This document shows, piece by piece, positions 53,029-60,909 of a stretch of 64,000 nucleotides of DNA. Source of the stretch: Paenibacillus azoreducens (GTDB lineage: Bacteria; Bacillota; Bacilli; Paenibacillales; Paenibacillaceae); NCBI RefSeq assembly GCF_021654775.1, contig NZ_AP025343.1, forward strand, positions 5,237,501-5,301,500, given 5' to 3'. Under the pieces are notes generated by a model. The model saw only the letters and a list, made by a program, of their open reading frames with translations. It had not been told where the DNA came from and ran no database searches. Position 1 is the first letter of the stretch. Each line of letters begins with the position of its first letter. The translations under genes were made by a program, and so were the position numbers.

Positions 53029-53706
53029 ATGGGAAGTGACAGGATGAAGCAAAAGCGCAGGCCCCATATATCTGAAGAGAAGATCATGGAAGCTTCGTGG
53101 AAGCTGCTTAGTTCTCAAGGCATCGAGCAATTTACGATGAGAAGTCTCGCCACAGAACTTCATATTCAAGCGCCAACGATTTATTGGTACTTCAAGAACA
53201 AGCAAATTTTGTTCCAGGCACTTGCGAACGAAGTTGCACGAGAGATCATCCGCGATCTTCCTGAAACCGGAGTATGGAGGGAACGGCTGTTATTAAGCGC
53301 ACAAGTCATCCGTCAGAAGCTGAAAAAGTTTCCATGCTCTGCCCAAATTCTCATAAAGTCGCGTCCCGAGTCCGATTATTTGCAGTTGTTCGACTGCCTG
53401 CTGCAAATGATCGAGCCGACGCAGTTATCGGATAAGCAGAAGTTTTCGTACGTGTCCCATGCGTTCAATTTCGTGATCCATTATGCCATAGACGAGTACG
53501 AACAACGTATGTTGTATTTGACGCTTGAAGACGAGGGCGAGGGCAGTTCCGAAATCAATCTCTCCCAATTCAGTCTGATCGAGCGAATGCATGATGCAGG
53601 GCTATTCAATTTAATCGGATCTGACGAGATGTTCGAATCAGGAATCGCTTTGTTGTTGGACGGGATAGAGCAAAGAGTGATCGAATCCTCGCGAGGGACC
53701 ACATAG
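53029..53706 (+). CDS. TetR-family transcriptional regulator (TetR_C_1-like)
   Basis: A regulator of about 225 residues. The TetR helix-turn-helix (about 13-60) has IMEASWKLLSSQGIEQFTMR and SLATELHIQAPTIYWYFKNK. The C-terminal ligand domain resembles tetracycline-repressor-type C-termini, with FVIHYAIDEYEQR. The start may be ATG 53029 or ATG 53044 (AAGTGACAGG just before the latter); neither ribosome binding site is strong. It follows the deleted tail of an MFS gene, so it may be an orphan repressor. The monooxygenase upstream is a possible remaining target. Confidence 0.83.
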   Translation: MGSDRMKQKRRPHISEEKIMEASWKLLSSQGIEQFTMRSLATELHIQAPTIYWYFKNKQILFQALANEVAREIIRDLPETGVWRERLLLSAQVIRQKLKKFPCSAQILIKSRPESDYLQLFDCLLQMIEPTQLSDKQKFSYVSHAFNFVIHYAIDEYEQRMLYLTLEDEGEGSSEINLSQFSLIERMHDAGLFNLIGSDEMFESGIALLLDGIEQRVIESSRGTT

Positions 53707-53777
53707 ACAAGGATGATCTTCGTTACTACTCGATGGCCGAGCATTTTAAGAGACCATTTTCTATTTGACAAGTATGG

Positions 53778-53819
53778 GCAGCTCCGGGCAGAAAAGTCCG
53801 GAGCTGCTCCGTTTTATTT
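53778..53819 (+). terminator. Rho-independent terminator of the TetR gene
   Basis: GCAGCTCCGG, GCAGAAAAGT loop, CCGGAGCTGC, then TTTTATTT. Perfect 10-bp stem. Confidence 0.88.
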
Positions 53820-53965
53820 GAAATAGGGGTAGTACCAGGATACTGCCAACAAAACTCGGAGACCGTACGCTAAAGGGTCACCTCGACCCCAAGAACGACA
53901 GTCAAAGAAGTTTCTTTACTTTCATTTTAATAGATTTGGGAGCTTACACAAACTATTTTACAGAC

Positions 53966-54172
53966 TCATATTTCACCTTTAATTACGCTATAAATGGCGT
54001 TTATTTCATCCACATTTATTTCATATATGTTTTCCAATGATTCAATTTGAAAAGTATTCATATTGAGAGACACAGCCTTTCCTTTATAAACTTCATCAGA
54101 GAGTAAAAAAACTACGACTTGCTGATTTCCTAGAATAGCTCCATTTATAAATTCAATAATGTCAACTGACAT
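53966..54172 (-). CDS. Small acidic hypothetical protein
   Basis: 68 residues, MSVDIIEFINGAILGNQQ..., with no signal peptide or TM segment. The pattern of short beta-like stretches (VVVFLLSDEVYKGKAV) suggests a small beta-barrel. ATG 54172 has AGGTGA six nt upstream, and a minus-strand TATAAT occurs about 20 nt further up, so I think it is expressed. Two in-frame starts (GTG 54181, ATG 54172) are possible. I do not recognise the family. The base composition is more AT-rich than the flanking metabolic genes. Confidence 0.6.
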   Translation of the reverse strand: MSVDIIEFINGAILGNQQVVVFLLSDEVYKGKAVSLNMNTFQIESLENIYEINVDEINAIYSVIKGEI

Positions 54173-54450
54173 GTTATTCACCTACATATTATAAAAGTTA
54201 ATTAGGGAATTATTGTTGATACGGTAAGATTTGAATTATTTTTTGAAAACTTGTAGATACGGGGTTTATTCCTTTATTTACTGCAATAATGTCCTCAAGC
54301 AAATCATCATCCCTATTGTTCAAAACTAGTAAAAACTGATCAATAGATCAATATTATTTTTCTCAAAGTACTGATTCATTTTTTTATTCTCAATTGTAAA
54401 AACGTATTACTATTTCTTTGTTTCTTATACCACCCAGAAGATAAATCCCG
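54173..54450. other. AT-rich gap between two small minus-strand genes
   Basis: It contains the probable promoter of the 53966-54172 gene (TATAAT near 54187-54195 on the minus strand). Otherwise I see nothing recognisable. Confidence 0.4.
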
Positions 54451-54741
54451 TTAGCTTAATCTTGAACGATTATTAAACAATAAAGTAAAAATGCAAATGA
54501 TACATATAATCCCACCAAGAGCTAACAGTATGCTTCCACTCCATTTAAATTGTTCAATAAAATTTTGCAAAAGTATATTGGCTTGATTAGTGTCCATACT
54601 GCCCCCCATTTCCACCCTTATATAATCGCTTAATTTCTGGTTCCCCCACAAAACTGAATTATTGAGTTGTACATAACCTACAATCGAAACGACGACCGAA
54701 ACAGCTAATATCAGTAATAAGAGTTTATCAATTACCTTCAC
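54451..54741 (-). CDS. Small two-TM membrane protein, unknown
   Basis: 96 residues, MKVIDKLLLLILAVSVVVSI... (TM1), a hydrophilic middle with GGSMDTNQANILLQNFIEQF, a second TM segment (SGSILLALGGIICIICIFTLLF) and a basic tail NNRSRLS. GTG 54741 has TGGAGG eight nt upstream; the longer frame from ATG 54756 includes the ribosome binding site. Family not recognised. The AT-rich composition suggests foreign origin. Confidence 0.6.
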   Translation of the reverse strand: MKVIDKLLLLILAVSVVVSIVGYVQLNNSVLWGNQKLSDYIRVEMGGSMDTNQANILLQNFIEQFKWSGSILLALGGIICIICIFTLLFNNRSRLS

Positions 54742-55228
54742 ATGAATAGCCTCCATCCGTATTCGCAGTGATTAAACACATGAACAATATATATTCATTA
54801 TTCGTGAAGTGATTATTCAATCCTGCCCTTAGCTTAATGAAAGGAAATAAAAAGGAAATAAACTAGCTGCGGTTACAACTGAAGCAAAATGCTGAAAACC
54901 TGGATAGGCGAAAGAAAATTCTGAGCAGGCAGCTTTGATAGATCAGCTGCGCGAGAATAAGGAGAACGTGTCATGGAAGTGAGAAAGAATCTGAAACAGT
55001 GCCAGGCTTGCTCTGATTATGAAGGTGAAACTGATTCTTATTCAACGTTCGACATCCAGGAGCATCGCGTCTCCTACGCTCCGTTCTAATGTCCCGAAAG
55101 GTTTGCTTTATGATGAATGGTTACTCCATGATACGTAAATGGCAAGATCCAGTTTACAAAACCGTAAGTTTTTTTTGAGTAATTACACTAACCATCCATA
55201 TAGAATAATTGTTTATATATAAGAGTTG
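54742..55228. other. Region with degenerate coding-like sequence
   Basis: On the plus strand about 54858-55140 reads in broken frames as LRLQLKQNAENLDRRKKILS, stops, DQLRENKENVSWK, then a small frame (54973-55089). The coiled-coil character recalls the C-terminal part of a MerR-type regulator. I take it as a probable pseudogene fragment of uncertain origin. Confidence 0.35.
54973..55089 (+). CDS. Very small reading frame with a good ribosome binding site, uncertain
   Basis: 38 codons, MEVRKNLKQCQACSDY..., ending SYAPF. AAGGAG at 54959-54964 is spaced 8 nt from the ATG, which is why it is listed. It contains a C-x2-C pair. The surrounding sequence looks like a decayed gene, so the apparent start may be fortuitous. 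Confidence 0.25.
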   Translation: MEVRKNLKQCQACSDYEGETDSYSTFDIQEHRVSYAPF

Positions 55229-55450
55229 TCAAGCTAAGAGCGACAACTCGGCCATGAAAGATTCGTAAGCAGACTTCCAGCCCAGACATTTATGAAGACG
55301 GTTTTTGAAGAGATGAACGGCATGAAGTAGTTCTTCATCTGTAACTTCTGCAAAATCGTACCCTTTGGGGAAAAATTCCCTAAGAAGTCCGTTACCGTTT
55401 TCGTTGAAACTTTGTTGCCAAGAAGAGCAGGGATCTGCGAAATAGACCTC
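55229..55450 (-). mobile_element. 3' remnant of an IS30-family transposase
   Basis: The minus-strand frame ending at TGA 55229-55231 reads EVYFADPCSSWQQSFNENG, then NGLLREFFPKG, VTDEELLHAVHLFKNR and LHKCLGWKSAYESFMAEL. That is the C-terminal catalytic end of IS30-type DDE transposases (YFADPxSSWQ, NExxNGLLRxFFPKG, KxLGWKxPxE). The last catalytic Glu lies in the NENGNG region. Upstream the frame is closed by a stop and most of the gene is missing. No intact terminal inverted repeats were found. A nearby minus-strand stretch (VSTREIAQELEMKLSQT, about 55545-55595) might be its N-terminal piece. Confidence 0.8.
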
Positions 55451-55753
55451 TCATTATGAATATGTTCTAAGTCCGGAAACAAGCGGACTCATTCCCTCAA
55501 CTCTGCGTCTTTCCGCAATTTTGTTTAGGCGACAAGGTTTGGCTCAGCTTCATTTCCAACTCTTGGGCAATCTCTCGGGTTGACACAAAACTCACATGAG
55601 CCTTTTGTTTTTAGTTGTCGTACCAAACGTAATTTTTCCAACAATAATAATTTCATGAATAAATAGAAATAATTACCCATGTAGATAAAAAAATATATTG
55701 TATTATATTAGTATAAATTGAAAAAATATATAAAAGAGAGGAAGGGCGTTTTT
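55451..55753. other. Gap between the IS30 remnant and the secreted-protein gene
   Basis: Contains possible further IS30 debris up to about 55620 and then a very AT-rich promoter region (TATATTAGTATAAATTG near 55701) for the gene at 55754. No clean promoter was assigned. Confidence 0.4.
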
Positions 55754-56191
55754 ATGAAAAAAATTCTAGGTCTTGGTTTGTCGGCATTGTTACTCCTGGC
55801 AGCTAATCCAGTTAGTGCACAGAGTAACAGTGTCGGTACTTCCAATATCCAAGTAGTAAAAAGTGATGATACTGATGGTCCTATCATCACTCCTTTCGAT
55901 GTCCAATTGATCCCACCCACTTCTTACACCGGATATGCAGGTTATGAGAAATCATTTACTATGGATCCGGGGAATGGAAGAGAGGCTAATGTTTGGGTTT
56001 ATAACAAAAGTAGTGCGCCGATTTATATGAAGATATATAAAAATGGAGTAGAGCAAACTGAAGTTACTTATGAATCTGGCCAACAAAAAACTGTTTCAAT
56101 TTATACAGCGGTAAGAAATGATTATAAAATTTATATTTTCAGTAAAACCGGTCATAAATTAGATATTGATCTTAGTGCAAGACAGTTTTAA
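55754..56191 (+). CDS. Small secreted protein, unknown function
   Basis: 145 residues with signal peptide MKKILGLGLSALLLLAANPVSAQ, and a mature, Tyr- and Lys-rich beta-type domain of about 120 residues (SYTGYAGYEKSFTMDPGN, IYIFSKTGHKLDIDLSARQF). There are no Cys residues in the mature part. ATG 55754 stands behind GGAAGG; the longer frame begins at 55718 without support. Family not recognised. It is monocistronic and followed by a terminator. Confidence 0.65.
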   Translation: MKKILGLGLSALLLLAANPVSAQSNSVGTSNIQVVKSDDTDGPIITPFDVQLIPPTSYTGYAGYEKSFTMDPGNGREANVWVYNKSSAPIYMKIYKNGVEQTEVTYESGQQKTVSIYTAVRNDYKIYIFSKTGHKLDIDLSARQF

Positions 56192-56202
56192 GTTGAGTAT
56201 CG

Positions 56203-56234
56203 GAACCGACATCTTAATGATATTGGTTCTTTTT
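56203..56234 (+). terminator. Terminator of the small secreted protein gene
   Basis: GAACCGA...TTGGTTC stem (one G-T pair) followed by TTTTT, 12 nt after the stop codon. Confidence 0.7.
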
Positions 56235-56459
56235 GCTTATTGGGGTAACGGTCCCCCTATATAACCTTGGGGGTACCGCCAGGGTAGTACCAGCGAAGCT
56301 GACACCACCCGCAAAGTAGATGTTAAAATTTGTAAATACTCACTGTAATCCGCTTAATCAACAAGTGCATCAACGTTTTCCGCTGTTCAAACGGTGCGGT
56401 GGTTAGTATTTGATAAAATCCCTGAAGCAAGTTCCGTAACAGCAGCAAAAAAAAAGTTG
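56235..56459. other. Gap upstream of the NAD(P)-binding protein operon
   Basis: It holds an isolated dyad GGTCCCCC...GGGGGTACC (about 56249-56276), possibly a further hairpin, and no supported gene. Confidence 0.4.
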
Positions 56460-56618
56460 TTGACATAAAAATAGTTAGGTGCCATACTATATTTACGGCC
56501 TACGATAGCAACGTTGATATCGGGTGATCGTTTGCAGGGAAGGAATTAACTTGATGTGTGTAGCATCGACTTGTGAAAGGTCTTTTTTTTACACACATAT
56601 AGTTAGGTTCCTAATCAT
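56460..56618 (+). promoter_or_regulatory. Promoter with two copies of a TTAGGTNCC-type operator
   Basis: TTGACA (56460-56465) and TACTAT (56485-56490) form a promoter with a long 19-nt spacer. The spacer and -10 hold ATAGTTAGGTGCCATACTAT (56471-56490). A second copy, ATAGTTAGGTTCCTAATCAT (56599-56618), contains the perfect palindrome TTAGGTTCCTAA and lies just upstream of the AAAGGAG of the first gene. Between them TGTGTGTA and TACACACA form a large dyad. A MarR- or HxlR-type repressor is suggested; none is encoded adjacent. Confidence 0.6.
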
Positions 56619-56635
56619 TTGAAAGGAGCAGCTAG

Positions 56636-57115
56636 ATGAATAAGACAAAATACTCGGATACGACAGGCGGTTCTTACAGTACGAGCCCTGTTCCTCCCGG
56701 CAACAAGGCATTTGTGTTATGGCGGGAAGTGTTGATGGCTTTTATCTCCCCTACCGTTATGGCAGGCATTGGCGGATTGGTTACTGGGGATAAGATTCTT
56801 ATGATGAGAGCATTAACCACGATTGGTGGAATATCCGGTTTGTTTGCTTTATTGATTGGCCTATGGTTGCGGGCAAAAGGGCAGCAAAAACGCTGGCTGG
56901 TGCGCACTCCACAATTGATCGTGGTCGTGTTGTTCGCGCTTGGCGGGTGCATGTTAGGCTTCCTGTCCGCTTTTGCAACAACCAGTGTCCTGACATTGGT
57001 CAATCCGACTGAATATTCGGCTTGGTCAGGTCATATCTGGACTGATTTTCCGCTGTCAGCAACGATTGCGAGTACAATCATAAGCTGGCGCTGGCGTTCA
57101 TCAATTAAAAAATAG
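56636..57115 (+). CDS. Small four-TM membrane protein, unknown
   Basis: 159 residues with four predicted TM segments (about 30-50, 60-80, 90-115, 133-152), a Gly/Ser/Pro-rich N-terminus and a basic tail (SWRWRSSIKK). ATG 56636 follows AAAGGAG. It is 22 nt upstream of the NAD(P)-binding protein gene and clearly co-transcribed. The family is not recognised. Co-control with a quinone-reductase-like protein suggests a role in response to electrophiles or toxic compounds. Confidence 0.7.
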   Translation: MNKTKYSDTTGGSYSTSPVPPGNKAFVLWREVLMAFISPTVMAGIGGLVTGDKILMMRALTTIGGISGLFALLIGLWLRAKGQQKRWLVRTPQLIVVVLFALGGCMLGFLSAFATTSVLTLVNPTEYSAWSGHIWTDFPLSATIASTIISWRWRSSIKK

Positions 57116-57137
57116 ATCGATTTGGAGGAATGATGAA

Positions 57138-58004
57138 ATGATAGCAATAATCGGAGCAACAGGAACGATTGGAAATGCGCTTGTGGAACGTTTGATCAAG
57201 CTGGATGTGCCCGCGCGGGCGCTGAGCAGAAAACCTGAGAAACTGGAAGCCAAGATCAAGGAACTGGGCGGCTCCAAAGTGGAGGCCGTTATGGCCGATG
57301 CATCCGACCCTTCGTCGCTATATGGCGCTTTTAATGGAGCAGATCAGCTTTTTCTTGCCATGGGCAATAGTCCTAACCAAGTTGAAATAGAGACATCGAT
57401 TATTCATACAGCTGCCCAAGCCGGTATTAAGCATATCGTCAAAATTTCAAGTCCTGCTTTTGAAGAGCGATCTCCTGTAGCCGTAGCCGGTTGGCACTGG
57501 AAAATTGAACAGGTATTGGCCGAATCAGGTTTGACTTATACCGTATTGCGCCCTTATGCTTTTATGCAAAATCTGCTGCGTCTTATACCTACAGTTACGG
57601 CACAAAGTATGTTTTTCGGATCGATGGGCAGTTCCCCATGTAATTTTATTGATTGCCGGGATATCGCGGATGTTGCCGCCGAAGTGTTGACTGACCGCGA
57701 GAAAGCCGGACAGATTTACACTTTGACGGGCTCCGAAACATTCAGTTATCCGCAGATCGCGGATAAATTATCTATGTTGCTGGACAGAAACATTCAATAT
57801 ATCAATTTGGAACCCGAAGTTCAACGCAGCAACTTGATCGAGCATGCACAGATGCCGCCTTGGCTGGCAGATCACGTTGTAGAAATCCAGACGATGGCCA
57901 CGGTGGTGCCGGAGAGACCTACGGATACGGTCAAACGATTGCTCGGCAGAGATCCGCGAACGCTAGATGCATTTCTGCAGGAGCATATTGAACTTTTTAG
58001 GTAA
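57138..58004 (+). CDS. NmrA-like NAD(P)-binding oxidoreductase (atypical SDR)
   Basis: A 288-residue protein with GATGTIGNALVERL (6-19), the NmrA/QOR2-type Rossmann motif, then ARALSRKPEKL for NADP phosphate recognition and IKHIVKISSPAF. It lacks the classical YxxxK, as is usual in NmrA-type SDRs such as NAD(P)H:quinone reductase QOR2 and the AzoB group. ATG 57138 follows GGAGG. Second gene of the operon controlled by the repeated operator. Probably a redox sensor or quinone reductase. Ends at a strong terminator. Confidence 0.85.
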   Translation: MIAIIGATGTIGNALVERLIKLDVPARALSRKPEKLEAKIKELGGSKVEAVMADASDPSSLYGAFNGADQLFLAMGNSPNQVEIETSIIHTAAQAGIKHIVKISSPAFEERSPVAVAGWHWKIEQVLAESGLTYTVLRPYAFMQNLLRLIPTVTAQSMFFGSMGSSPCNFIDCRDIADVAAEVLTDREKAGQIYTLTGSETFSYPQIADKLSMLLDRNIQYINLEPEVQRSNLIEHAQMPPWLADHVVEIQTMATVVPERPTDTVKRLLGRDPRTLDAFLQEHIELFR

Positions 58005-58080
58005 AAGCATTTAATGGCGACCAGTACGTGTCAAAAGACGGTAACCAATCTTTGATATAATGAATTCGAACTACCAAGAT

Positions 58081-58113
58081 CCCCTGTTCCTTTAAATAAG
58101 AACAGGGGTTTTT
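58081..58113 (+). terminator. Rho-independent terminator of the NAD(P)-binding protein operon
   Basis: CCCCTGTTC, TTTAAATAA-type loop, GAACAGGGG, TTTTT. Perfect 9-bp stem. Confidence 0.92.
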
Positions 58114-58260
58114 GACGCTCCGAGAAGGATGCATAAATCCCATTCCTCCAATCGGGCCTAAACGAGGAACGCATGCATCCACATCATAACGGCCGCTATC
58201 AAGTTTGTGGCAGCAAGCCGGGAGGACGTAGCCCATGCGATTTTTCAAATGGAAAACGTA

Positions 58261-59091
58261 CTACGTAAATGTGTTAAGTAAAGACGGCCATACAGATATT
58301 TTCTCATGACAGGACGGGCATAATGTTTCTCCCGCTAAATAATGCAGATGCCTGGCTAATGACTGCTCCCCAATCGCTTCTGCCCGCTCCGCTATCATTC
58401 GTATTTCTTCATCTGCAAATGACGCTGCCGGAAAGATGACTTGTGATTCCTGGCCCGTGTGAAAGACGGGATCATGTTCATATGCTTGAAGGATTTCTGG
58501 ATTTTGTTCGTTAGGCCATATGAATACGTCTTCCTCACAAGCCGGACACACGGCCACATACTCATCGCCGTTAATAAACGTCAGCAGCATGTTGGCAAGG
58601 ACATACGAACCCCGATAAGCAGCATCAGCAACAAGAATATAACGTTTCTCCGTCTCATCGGCGCAATGGTAGGCCGTATAGGCGAATACTTCCTTTGTAA
58701 GCGCCTTGATCCTGCCAATTTCCTCGATATATTCCCAATACAATTCAGTACATACGGAGCTCCCTGCTTCTTCAACCAGCTCGGCCCAAGATTCTGGAAA
58801 TGGCGCCTCATCGCGCCCATCACGGCTTGCCTCGATGATGCCGCAATTTATAAACAGCTCTTTGCGCACTTCTGCATCAGATGTAGAACATGCTATTTGT
58901 GCCAAAAACGGCATCGCCGCGTATGTAACCGGATATATCGTATTTTGATGGAACAAATGCTCCTGAAAGAGTTCGTCAAAAACCTCCTGGCTATATTGCC
59001 GCATTAGCTGCTGCAATAACACAGGCACGTTTTCTGAAGAACCATACGGTCCCGTCAGCTTCCTCCATATATTGCTATTCGGCTTAAGCAA
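58261..59091 (-). CDS. Hypothetical cytosolic protein with two CPxC knuckles
   Basis: 276 residues, mostly helical and repeat-like (HEAT-like character in LLQQLMRQYSQEVFDELFQEH and AEVRKELFINCGIIEASRDG). Two short zinc-knuckle-like motifs, CPACEEDVFIWP (about residue 192 on) and CPSCHEKISVWP near the C-terminus, are separated by about 70 residues and probably bind one Zn together. TTG 59091 has GGAGG at 6-nt spacing, better than ATG 59121, whose frame contains that ribosome binding site. Family not recognised by name; no functional neighbours. Confidence 0.65.
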   Translation of the reverse strand: MLKPNSNIWRKLTGPYGSSENVPVLLQQLMRQYSQEVFDELFQEHLFHQNTIYPVTYAAMPFLAQIACSTSDAEVRKELFINCGIIEASRDGRDEAPFPESWAELVEEAGSSVCTELYWEYIEEIGRIKALTKEVFAYTAYHCADETEKRYILVADAAYRGSYVLANMLLTFINGDEYVAVCPACEEDVFIWPNEQNPEILQAYEHDPVFHTGQESQVIFPAASFADEEIRMIAERAEAIGEQSLARHLHYLAGETLCPSCHEKISVWPSLLNTFT

Positions 59092-59172
59092 GCTCTCCCT
59101 CCGTTCTTGAAGGATGATCATGCAGGATAGAGCAATAGTGATGCACTATCATTATGAAGCTTCATTTTCATT

Positions 59173-59369
59173 TTACTTCTTCAGAGCATGTTCGATCCGC
59201 TTATCCGGCAAGAACCAGATCACGGCAACAAGTACAAAAAAAGAAGCCGGATATCCAAGGGCTTACATATGCGGTCAAGGCTGCGAGAGCAAGGGAGATA
59301 ATTTCCCCTCCAATCTTTCCCCACCGCCAGAACGCCATCGCTGAACGCTTCCATCCGATTCACTTTCAT
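59173..59369 (-). pseudogene. TMEM175-family potassium channel gene, deleted and frameshifted
   Basis: ATG 59369, behind AAAGGTGA, begins MKVNRMEAFSDGVLAV. FSDGVLA is the hallmark of bacterial TMEM175 (DUF1211) K+ channels. After a few codons the sequence jumps to a C-terminal part, EIISLALAALTAYVSPWISG. A seven-T run shifts the frame, and VLVAVIWFLPDKRIEHALKK ends at TAA 59173-59175. A full gene would have about 600 bp; only about 200 remain. The start signals and both protein ends are still readable, so the loss seems recent. Confidence 0.8.
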
Positions 59370-59499
59370 AATGTTTCACCTTTTTTCGCTTCTCGCACTC
59401 TATTCACCTTTTCGACACCAGTAACTTCGCATAAAACCCTTCATCTTGTCAAGCAAAGCTTTCGCGAAATGTAGTAAAAAGGAAGAACGCCATTATCTA

Positions 59500-60909
59500 T
59501 TAGAACAAATGCTTGATGCCGTCGAATAAATTACCGAAAAAATGGCCGATAGAACGAAGCAGCAAAATGAACCAACCCGCTTTCTCGACTTTTTGTTCGG
59601 AGATCAGGTTCACGGTTTGCTTTTGGACCGAACTCATACCCTCGACATGGTAAGTGAACGTTGCGGTTCCGGCTTTTGCGCCTGGTTCGACTGGAGCGGT
59701 GAGGCCATCGCGGTTAAGATTGACCGAGACAGTAGGCTTTAATAATCCGCCTGCTTTTGGAACAACAAAGTTAACCGCGCTTTCAGTCACCAGCGGGACT
59801 TCCGTTTCTTTCCCATCAATGACGGGAGATGTTTCCGCACCGGTCACTTTGCTGCCAGCGGCGACCATCTGCTTCACTTTAAAGTTATCGAATCCGTAAT
59901 CGAGCACCTTCTTCGTTTCTTTAAAGCGGCCGCCCATCGATTTGGTGCCCATGACGACGCTGATCAGGCGCATTCCGTTGCGCTCTGCGGTACCGGCAAA
60001 GCAGTAACCTGCATCCTGGGTATATCCTGTCTTTAAGCCGTCAAGTCCTTCATAAGCGTATTGCTTTAAGTTCGGAATCTTTTTATTGGCTTCCAGCATC
60101 CAGTCCGAGTTAACGATAGCATCTTTATCTGTCTTACGGAACTTGTAGAACTGAATGGATGAAAAATCAGCGAAATTAGGATCATCATTGATAATATATT
60201 TAGCCAGCGTCGCTACGTCCTTGGCGGACATCAGTGTTTCACCTTCTCCTTCAGGACGAAAACCCTCCGGCATGTCTGCCCTGTTAAGACCTGTGGAGTT
60301 AATAAAATGGGTCTTTGTCATTCCCATACGCTTGGCTTCCTCGTTCATCAACTTTACGAAGTTCAGTTCGGAACCGGCCACGTATTCCGCAAGCGCGACC
60401 GTAGCGTCATTGGCGGAACCCACCGCCATCGCGGTATACAACTCTTTGACAGTGTGCGTATCTCCTTCTGCCAGAAATATACGGGAACCAATGCTTTTGG
60501 AGGCATTTTCACTGACGGTAACGACGTCATTCCAGGATATCTTTCCTTTTTTGACTTTATCCGCGACAATGTACTCCGTCATCATCTTGGTCATGCTCGC
60601 TGGAGCGAAAGCCTCGTCGGCGTTAATGGACAAGAGGATCTCTCCTGTTGTCGGCTCAATCAGCACGGCCGATTTAACGTTAAGATGGATTGAATCAGCA
60701 GAAGGCACTTTGGCTGTTTTTGTTGTCGCCGCCGTATCTGAAGTTCCTGCAGCTGCAGCCGTCCGGATTGGCGCGTCGGCCGCCAAAGCGGATACCGGCA
60801 TCACGGACGAACAGAGAATACTTGTAACGATTATGGCCGCTATACGTTCCTTAAACTTGGATTTCCCGCTGTTGGCAAGGTATTTAAATCGATGATTATA
60901 TTTTTTCAT
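59500..60909 (-). CDS. D-alanyl-D-alanine carboxypeptidase (PBP5-type, DacA/DacF family)
   Basis: Removes the terminal D-Ala from peptidoglycan stem pentapeptides outside the membrane. 469 residues. A basic N-terminus with signal peptide cleaved near ALAA (about 44) is followed by a Thr/Ala-rich linker and the transpeptidase-fold domain with SMTK (S105, K108), SAN (165-167) and KTG (293-295). A PBP5 C-terminal beta domain follows (about 335-435), then an amphipathic helix (GWFILLLRSIGHFFGNLF) for membrane attachment. ATG 60909 follows AAAGGAG. Single gene; no convincing terminator seen between it and the TMEM175 remnant. Confidence 0.94.
   Translation of the reverse strand: MKKYNHRFKYLANSGKSKFKERIAAIIVTSILCSSVMPVSALAADAPIRTAAAAGTSDTAATTKTAKVPSADSIHLNVKSAVLIEPTTGEILLSINADEAFAPASMTKMMTEYIVADKVKKGKISWNDVVTVSENASKSIGSRIFLAEGDTHTVKELYTAMAVGSANDATVALAEYVAGSELNFVKLMNEEAKRMGMTKTHFINSTGLNRADMPEGFRPEGEGETLMSAKDVATLAKYIINDDPNFADFSSIQFYKFRKTDKDAIVNSDWMLEANKKIPNLKQYAYEGLDGLKTGYTQDAGYCFAGTAERNGMRLISVVMGTKSMGGRFKETKKVLDYGFDNFKVKQMVAAGSKVTGAETSPVIDGKETEVPLVTESAVNFVVPKAGGLLKPTVSVNLNRDGLTAPVEPGAKAGTATFTYHVEGMSSVQKQTVNLISEQKVEKAGWFILLLRSIGHFFGNLFDGIKHLF

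Noticed and set aside
53827..56293. Shared 12-mer GGGTAGTACCAG at 53827-53838 and 56282-56293
   Set aside because: Only 12 identical bases with diverging flanks. Too short to call a repeat family or element ends without more copies.
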